DNA of 64,000 nt from Rhyacophila brunnea (taxonomy: Eukaryota > Arthropoda > Insecta > Trichoptera > Rhyacophilidae), in assembly GCA_022495005.1 (NCBI GenBank), contig JAGYXB010001072.1:682001-746000 (forward strand), read 5' to 3'. This document shows positions 57,578 to 64,000 of this stretch, one piece after another. The first letter of the stretch is position 1; every line of letters starts with the position of its first letter. The position numbers were made by a program, and so were the translations under genes. The notes beneath the pieces were generated by a model. The model had not been told where the DNA came from. It saw only the letters and a program-made list of their open reading frames with translations, and ran no database searches.

Positions 57578-60500
57578 CTAGTATCTGACCGGCTGCCAGT
57601 AGCCCGTGTGCTCATCCCGCCGGTAGTAGTGCGGCCGGTTGTCTCTGAACACCGTGACGGCGGGGAACTGGTTGTCTTGGATATATTTTAGAGTGGCGCG
57701 AGTCTGAAAATAGATCATATTTTATCATAATACACAAAATGATTACATAACATCTTTATACTACAATTATGCGAGGGTCACGCACCGCGGAATCATTGAA
57801 GCATTCCGAATTATGTATGTTCAATAATGAATGCCACATTTTAAAATATCGAGTAATATTCATATAAATTTAATAATAACATCATTTAATTAAAAATTAT
57901 TAACAAGTGATTTGTATGTTAAAAGTGTTAAAACTAAAAGTCATCTAGGAATCAATACCTATTGTAAATTATCTCGATTCAAAATTGGAATATGAGACCT
58001 TGGACACATAGTTAGAAAATTTTAAAACGATCAGTGTTGCACCAGTTAGGTACTTAAATTGACTTTTGCATTGCTCAGTGCGAACAATTTTTCTATTCGG
58101 TTTGTTTCTGAGATTGTCTAAATTATGTAAGATAACATTCAGAATGTCAATAAATTAAGTATTGCGCCGACTACAAAATGTAATGAAGAATAATTATGAA
58201 ATCGAAGAGTGTGGAAATTTTAATTTATGAAAACGTCTCAAAAACACTATCTGCAATTATCGATGCGGTCTGTCCCTTAATAAGCAGTTATAACTATAAT
58301 TGACCATATTACAAATTTTAAATGCTAAATATATTATGTAGTACTTAATTAATTACACCATACCATCCGTTTGTAACAAACTCAATTTTCTAGGTTTATT
58401 TATCTCTTCAATACGTTTAATAAATTATGGAATTTAATGTTTGAGTGAATCGACAATTATATGCTGGCATGTTGGCAGTTTTTAAGTTTGCTATGAATGA
58501 ATCTTCGATGCGAAATGAATTGCAGCTGATTTAATCATCAGTCTTAGTAGCAGTGACGAAGACCGCCCGTCATAGGTGAGTAAGCTGCGGTAGGTAACTG
58601 AAAAAAATTCTAGGACAGCCATATTTACAGAACTTAAATTGGAATTTTGTTCATCTTCATTATTTTACTGAAAATTTTTTTTGTTTATAACGTTTTATAT
58701 TACATATTTCACGAAAACAAATGCGTTCGGCTGTGTGAATGACATCCTTTGAGAGTATCCCCATATGTCGGTTGAAAGAGAAGAGCTTCTAGAGTCAGTT
58801 TGTCTCTCAGTTGGAGAGATCGGCCATCGCGATTGAGTTTCCATGAGGAAAAATTTCTTAGCTTTCAAAAAGTTTTCGGCGTCTTCTCCTTGAGGGTGAA
58901 CCGCGATGGATTAGATAAGAATCACGCACACTAGGCCTAATGTTCATTATGCCACAATACACACCCGCATAATGGTTGTGAATACTTAGGAGGTGATTGA
59001 AGGGAAAGCGTATCTTTTTCTGCTTCACTTTCATACATGTAGGCTCTGTCTTCTAGATAAGGTACTATTCGACGTCTTTCGTTAAAATAGTAAATTGTTG
59101 TAAATACTCACTTGCATCACAAAGTGAGGCGGTTCAACTTGAGGGGACGTAGACAGGTGTTGAAGGATGAAATCATCAGACTGCTCCAGCCAGAGATCCA
59201 CTCCCCGGAGAGGGTCATAGTTGAATGGCCCAATGCGCAGCATGCCCAACGATGAGTCGTAGATGTCTAACACCTGCAATAGCATATAAAATAACATCGA
59301 TGCGTCCGATGAGAACCCATGTGTATAGGACATACGTATGTGTTGTGTTAACTGGGAAGGAAGAAATGAAATTTATAGCGCGTGGGCCTTCGAATATTCA
59401 CTCTTTCACTCATCTGGCGTCGCGTATAGTACCGTCTGGGTGACCCACTATCACGCGCTCCCTATATAAGGCGATGCTTGGCCTTCAGTTATCAATTAAT
59501 TAGAATTGAGTCGAGCTTGGCTTCGTCAAGAGATCTAATTCACCTAGAGTAGTCTTGCTTGCACTCTGAAAACGGATACATGGTTAGCCATAAGCCCTAT
59601 CAGAGTCAAGTGAGCTATTCGAATGAACTAGGTACACGGTCTGACTATACCGTAGTTTCAGTATAAATTACCCCGCTAACTTATTATACTCGCGTTATCG
59701 TAATGTAAAGAGTTAAAAGATAGAATATACCATACACACTTCGTCGAACCCACGATTTATAATTTATAAATAAGAGGGAAGGAAGGAAGAAGAGTTCCAT
59801 CGCTTACGAATTTTATTAACCAAAATTTGAATGCACCTACCTATGTCAAACTGGGTTTTTTTTTTCAAATTTTGTTTAAAAAGACAGAAATTAGTTTTAA
59901 CCGCCCACATGCTCAACGTAGGTCAAAATGAAGGATTTATGGTATTTTCAGAGCATAACCTTGGACATTCCTTAAACGTTGTAGATAATCTATTTATATA
60001 ATTTTGAAGCCTTATTATCCTTTATATTTATTTTAAACATTTGATGACAGCATAAAGTATTTTTATTACATAAAATAGTATTCTTTTAACCTCTCGATCT
60101 AATGTTTTTGAATATACCGTACCGAACCGAAAAACAAAATCGTTTTTTTTTAAACGGTCATGTTCAAACATTCACGTTAACATGATCTTACTCCCTACTG
60201 CATTTATCGTTTGTCAATTTATGGCTACGGCCGCAAGGGCGGGTCTAATGGTAAGCGGACTAAGCGGCCGTGTGGGGCCCTGAGATCTTGGAATGTCTTT
60301 AAAGAATTTTCTTACAGACGGATTTTCATAATTTCTGATATATTGTTTTGATAATTTCTGTGATTGGGTGCAGTTCATCGTTTACTTAATTATGGTCTCG
60401 CTACTAAACAGTGGAATGCGAACTATTGAAAGGATTGAAGGACTGAAGTCATTAGAAAATTTCATCAATAATTTCCGAGAAGAATATGAAAAAGTTTAAA

Positions 60501-62200
60501 AAAAGGCAACTGATTTATCAGGATAATCCTTTAATGATGAATATTAATATTAATTAAGAAGTCTGACATGAATTTACAACTAGAGAAGATTTCAAAGTAA
60601 ATTCATTTTATGTCATATGTGATAAGACCAAGGCAGAACTATCGCAAATAACACAAACATATGAAATAGTTATAAAGCCTTTTCGAATATTTTTTGATTG
60701 GAATCTACCAATGGAAGATAAAAAAGAATGCGATAGAAAAGTAGATGGATATTTACAAAGAGGACATTGATGTTTGTACTTTTTGAAGATGAATTTGACC
60801 ATTTTTAGTATTTCTTAAAGAAATCAAAGACACTATTAAAACCACAATTGACTTCTATCGAGCCGCCAAATAAATGTCTTGCATATTCCCAAATGTAGAA
60901 ATATTATTGATTTTTTTTAACAATCCCCTTATCTAATACGTCAGGTGAAAGATCGTTTTCTGTTTTAAAGCGTGTAAAAAATTATTTGAGAAGTACTATG
61001 GGAGAAGAAAGATTAAATAGTATGGCCATTTTGTACATAGAACAAGAAATTTTAAACCGAATTGACACCGCCAAAATAATTGATGAATTTGCAAGAAATA
61101 AAGCAAGAAGAAAATGTATTTAAAAATTGTTTTTTTTAATTTTATTTCTATTACCTTTGTTATATTTTATGTTAATAAAAATATGAGAGTTTCTATGTAT
61201 AAAACTTTTTTTTTTCTAACTTGAATTTGGGGGCCCCGAAATTTTTACCGCTCAGGGCCTCCGCTTGTCTTGATCCGCCCCTGTACGGCTGTATGTTGTA
61301 GCTTAACCACTGGGAAATGCCAATTGTAATAGCGTATTTCAAAAAAATACTATCTTATTCTTAGGTCAATAATTATTATAAAACAAACATTATTCGTACG
61401 ATGTTTATCACATTTGAATGGTCAAAGACATAGCTTATAATCAGTATCTTTAGAATTATCTTCAAATGTGTTAATTGTGCCCATTTTTTGAATAATAAAA
61501 TACCTAATTCTTGTCAAACTTGGGATCACAGAGATTATAAAATATATTTTTTTATTGTAAATATTTCACTATATAATGTTAACATTAATTTTACTAATGG
61601 TTTTGTAAATGCGTTTAAAAATTAATACATCTAAAAATCTTAACACCACTGCACACGGATGTACTGAAATATGACTGACTATATTCTAAAACATTAGATC
61701 GAGAGGTTTTAAAGAATACTGTTTTATGTAATAAAAATACTTTATGCAGTCTTCAAATGTTTAAAATAAATATAAAGGATGAGGCTTCAAAATTATATAA
61801 TATCTACAACGTTTAAGGAATTTCCAGGGTTATGCTCTGAAAATACCATAAAACCTCCATTTTGACCTACGTTGGGCATGTGGGCCCTTAATGATAACAA
61901 AAATAAGGTACATAATATACTTGAGACTGATGTTCCTAATTTATAACATGATAATAATTGCGAGATCGGGCTAATAACTGGCCTGGTTGACTTGCGATCC
62001 CCCGGCGAGGTTCCTGGCGTGGCGTAGCGCCGTATCGGGTCCCTTGTCGGGAAAGGTGGCAGGGAAGAGTTCACCGGTGCGCACGCACACCCCCACTCCG
62101 TACAGCGCCGGCCAGTGCACTCCGCCGCGCACCACCGTGTTCAGTTCGCCCACACACGCCTGCGTCAGGTCTACCTCCAGAGGCTGCCGATGGAACGCAT
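57578..62200 (-). CDS. NTAN1: NTAN1, protein N-terminal asparagine amidohydrolase, 3' exons
   Basis: Deamidates N-terminal Asn to Asp so that the protein can be arginylated and degraded (Arg/N-degron pathway). Three minus-strand exons are visible. Exon A is 62200-61992 (69 codons after a split first codon), with 'LTQACVGELN', 'ALYGVGVCVRTGELFPATFP' and 'DKGPDTALRHARNLAGG'. Exon B is 59273-59112 (54 codons), with 'LDIYDSSLGMLRIGPF' and 'LSTSPQVEPPHFV'. Exon C is 57703-57578 (41 codons plus TAG), ending 'TGYWQPVRY'. These follow the C-terminal half of vertebrate NTAN1 block by block (VTELN, IYGIAV, DRGPEEQLR, LAGG, LRIGPY, LSTSPLAEPPHFV). Acceptors are 'attcag', 'ttgcag' and 'ttttcag'; exon B has donor CAA|GTGAGT; all joins are phase 0. 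Exon A's donor is weak (CAA|GTCAAC); CAG|GCCAGT, two codons on, is an alternative. Exons encoding the N-terminal half, with the catalytic cysteine, are not seen and probably lie beyond the window. Introns are 2.7 kb and 1.4 kb. Confidence 0.9.
57704..59111 (-). other. NTAN1 intron between exons B and C
   Basis: GT-AG intron of about 1.4 kb; AT-rich, no element recognised. Confidence 0.7.
59340..59710 (+). promoter_or_regulatory. Promoter-like block, possible solo LTR, in an NTAN1 intron
   Basis: GC-richer than its surroundings. It has 'ctatataagg' (TATA box) at about 59462, followed about 20 bases later by 'ttcagtta', an initiator-like sequence. This TATA-initiator layout is typical of insect LTR retrotransposon promoters, and the plus orientation is opposite to NTAN1. 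No second LTR, primer site or clear target duplication was found. Confidence 0.3.
60234..61283 (+). mobile_element. Internally deleted hAT element (1,050 bp)
   Basis: The ends 'caagggcgggtc' and 'gatccgcccctg' are inverted partners (CAGGGGCGG-type hAT ends). TACGGCCG at 60226-60233 and TACGGCTG at 61284-61291 are the 8-bp target duplications, with one later change. The sister repeat at 47877-47890 shows the site without insertion. Confidence 0.9.
60921..61123 (+). pseudogene. hAT transposase C-terminal dimerisation domain relic
   Basis: Reads 'TIPLSNTSGERSFSVLKRVK', 'NYLRSTMGEERLNSMAILYI', then 'FARNKARRKCI' and TAA at 61121-61123. This is the hATC block (SGERSFSxLKxxKxYLRSTMxxERLxxLAxLxIE) of ZMYM1-like hAT proteins. 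Upstream, 60420-60920 contains further coding-like scraps broken by stops. The catalytic core is gone. Confidence 0.8.
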
Positions 62201-62639
62201 CTGAATAGAGAAGCAACACAATATATTATTAAGTTAAACTGAAATTTATAAAAATAATTAGACCCTGGACTTCTTTAGAAAACTGAAGATATCGGAAATC
62301 CATCTCTTTCATTTGACCTATGATGACCCGAGAACGCACCATGATCGATCGGATGATGACGATATCATAAACGCTCGGCGACCTCACTCTCTTGGCTATA
62401 AAAAATAATATATTATATGCCTGGGGGAAAAGAGGAAAAACTCTTTATTAAGCGATTATTTAGCGCTTACCTTAAAAATACTAGTGGTGAACTTTTGATA
62501 GCAAACTATTCTTTAACATTCAACATTTACATTGATATTGACTTGTAAAGAAATAGAAATCAATTAATAAGAGAATTTATTAATAATTATTTTTGCTTTT
62601 GGCATCTTTAGGCAGTATGCACTGCCGTACACCTTTGAC
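62201..62639. other. NTAN1 intron 5' of exon A; no exon found
   Basis: A minus-strand stretch at 62255-62395 is open for about 45 codons after an acceptor-like 'tatattattttttatag', but its translation does not match NTAN1. Confidence 0.35.
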
Positions 62640-62960
62640 CAAGGCCTGAACAATAACGATGCATAAGTGCGAGTGAGAAAGTATTCGGTACCCTTATAAT
62701 CTCTGCGACACACGCTAGAGTAATATAAAAGGTTTACAGATCTGGGAGATGTTTTGCTACGGTGTAGCCGGCAAATCTTCGCTTATTGCATAACTAAGCA
62801 TCGATAACCGTGTTGCTAAAATTGCTATTTCTTGTATTAAACATACAGTCAGTGGTAAATATTTTTAGTTAATTAAGTAGAACAGATTGTTATGTGTGTT
62901 GTTTTAAAATATGGTAGCCGTACTGATAAGCAAGAAGATGGTATTACGTTTCATAGGTAA
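62640..62960 (+). pseudogene. Repeat with THAP-like first exon, copy 2
   Basis: From ATG 62892 it reads MCVVLKYGSRTDKQEDGITF and HR up to a consensus donor AG|GTAAGT at about 62957. THAP fingers begin C-x2-4-C ... (I/V)xFHRFP and commonly have an intron after HR. Here the second cysteine would be the Tyr of 'KYGS' (TGT to TAT). No second THAP exon is seen downstream in the window. The repeat shares its upstream part with 8424-8731. Confidence 0.5.
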
Positions 62961-63119
62961 GTTGATACATGTTCGTGATAATTTATTTGTATATTATTAT
63001 ATATTTTAATATCAGTGACCTAGTGTTTCTTTAAAATAACTTAAATTATGGATATCTTTACCTAATGGTTGCATTTTGACCGCTTAAAAATACTATATAA
63101 CGTAAAAAAATAGAAAATT

Positions 63120-63244
63120 ATATTTTTATTCTGAGCGTCTAGTGCGAGCACTTTGGGCGAGCACTAGCGAATTGGTCTATGGTCTCGAACATTTGTAGAC
63201 AAATGCGTTCGCTCGCCCACAAACTAAACGCACGGCACGCGGCT
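63120..63244. repeat. Short block of inverted 'gcgagcact/agcg' modules
   Basis: 'agtgcgagcactttgggcg', 'gagcactagcg' and 'cgttcgctcgccc' resemble each other on opposite strands; probably the end of a small DNA element. Confidence 0.35.
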
Positions 63245-63965
63245 TCATTTAGCAATGCAACGGGTGGCGTATCTATAGTCTATGCCTATGACAAATAATA
63301 CAAGTGACACAAGGCTAGATAAAAGTTCTTCTTCTGCTTCTTTGGTCATATCCGCTCCAAAGTTGGAGCATATGGATACCACGCAGCACCTCCAAAAATC
63401 CCTGTCACTCGCCAGTCTTCTTGCATCGTTCCAGGTCAAACCAGCATCCCGTAGCTCCGCCGTATACACTATATAGGTAGTATTTAGCGGCCTTCCGGGA
63501 CGCCGAAATCCAGTCAGTTTGAAGAGCAAGCCAGGCTGAAGTTCTCTACTGGCATCTGCAGCAAACGGCCGAGCCCGGTCTGACGTCGCCTCTTCACTCT
63601 CAGCATGATGAGAGACCATTCAGTACGTTCTCTTATCTCCTCGTTACTGCTAAAGTCATACCGTGGTACCCAGTATCCTCCACAAACATCAGCTGTTTCC
63701 GATGCTCAGTATACTGTCATTCTTAGCCTTTGTAAGGTGCAATGGTTTGTTACCGTAAAGCCGCACAGTCAGAATACAAGCACCAAATAGGCGGCATTCG
63801 GTTTTGGCTGAGTACAATCGTGAGTCCCGGACGGTCCGCATCGAGTTGAATGTCGCTCCAGCCATTCCCATTTGGATAGCGAGCTCTCTCTGCAAAATGC
63901 CATCTCCCGTGATGTGTGCCCCGAGGTATTTGACACTGTCGGCGTTTTCGATGTTTTTCTGTCCC
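63245..63965 (-). pseudogene. LINE ORF2 C-terminal fragment
   Basis: On the minus strand the order is 'DSVKYLGAHITGDG' (about 63945-63900), 'LAIQMGMAGATFNSMRTVRD' and 'RLFGACILTVRLYGNKPLHL'. After breaks come 'LTGFRRPGRPLNTTYIVYTA' and 'ELRDAGLTWNDARRLASDRD'. These are C-terminal blocks of insect non-LTR retrotransposon ORF2 (YLGxxIxxDG, KAxxxFxSLR, LLYGxExW, GRRPGRP, AGLxW). Several stops and frameshifts break it. Related fragments lie at 17674-17972/20104-20200 and 49440-49560. Confidence 0.75.
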
Positions 63966-64000
63966 TAATCAGAAGGAAATCTGGATCATGTTTTGTGCAA

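Larger units (their letters stand above)
59901..61887. mobile_element. TTAA-flanked element with ~230-bp inverted arms, hAT-interrupted
   Basis: TTAA at 59897-59900 and 61888-61891. Just inside, 'gcccacatgctcaacgtagg' on the left pairs with 'cctacgttgggcatgtgggc' on the right. The inverted match runs to about 60125 on the left and 61660 on the right, through 'aacgttgtagat' and 'cataaagtatttttattaca'. The interior resembles 47810-48493. TTAA flanks suggest a piggyBac-type origin. It lies wholly within the NTAN1 intron. Confidence 0.7.

Noticed and set aside
59225..59443. Plus-strand protein
   Set aside because: It overlaps NTAN1 exon B in the opposite direction and is a shadow of it.
62255..62395. 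Further 5' exon of NTAN1
   Set aside because: Open on the minus strand behind an acceptor-like sequence, but no frame gives the conserved blocks expected just upstream of exon A.

Overview
This window is a stretch of an AT-rich eukaryotic genome, most likely an insect. The evidence is one spliced host gene with insect-like intron borders, tRNA-derived SINEs, an R1-type LINE, piggyBac, Harbinger, mariner and hAT elements, and many small inverted-repeat elements. I cannot fix the order; Lepidoptera and Hemiptera both fit. Nothing bacterial or viral is seen.

Only one host gene is recognised: the 3' half of NTAN1 (protein N-terminal asparagine amidohydrolase, Asn branch of the Arg/N-degron pathway). 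It lies on the minus strand as three exons (62200-61992, 59273-59112, 57703-57578) that join in phase and end at a stop. Its 5' exons were not found. The intron between the first two visible exons carries a TTAA-flanked long-inverted-repeat element, itself split by a hAT element, and a possible solo LTR.

The rest is transposon-derived. 0-10 kb: a broken hAT transposase, SINEs and TTAA-flanked inverted-repeat elements. 10-20 kb: a hAT-like foldback, an internally deleted mariner-type transposase relic, a 485-bp inverted-repeat element, a near-intact two-exon Harbinger transposase (one frameshift), and a Jockey/CR1-type LINE inserted into an older antisense LINE. 20-31 kb: foldbacks, a hAT-type element with perfect 8-bp target duplications, LINE tails, a foldback inserted in a LINE tail, and a 1.4-kb tandem duplication of LINE tail plus SINE. 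31-34 kb: a complete piggyBac element with two single-base frameshifts. 35-45 kb: hAT and possible THAP relics, a tandem array with a three-monomer higher-order period, and a 5'-truncated R1-like LINE. 45-57 kb: a hAT-type element nested in a TTAA element with repeated palindromes, dispersed inverted repeats, a pogo-type element and foldbacks. 57-64 kb: NTAN1 and its intronic insertions, a THAP-like first exon relic and a LINE tail.

Several repeats occur two or three times in the window, often in opposite orientation. One pair gives both a filled and an empty insertion site.
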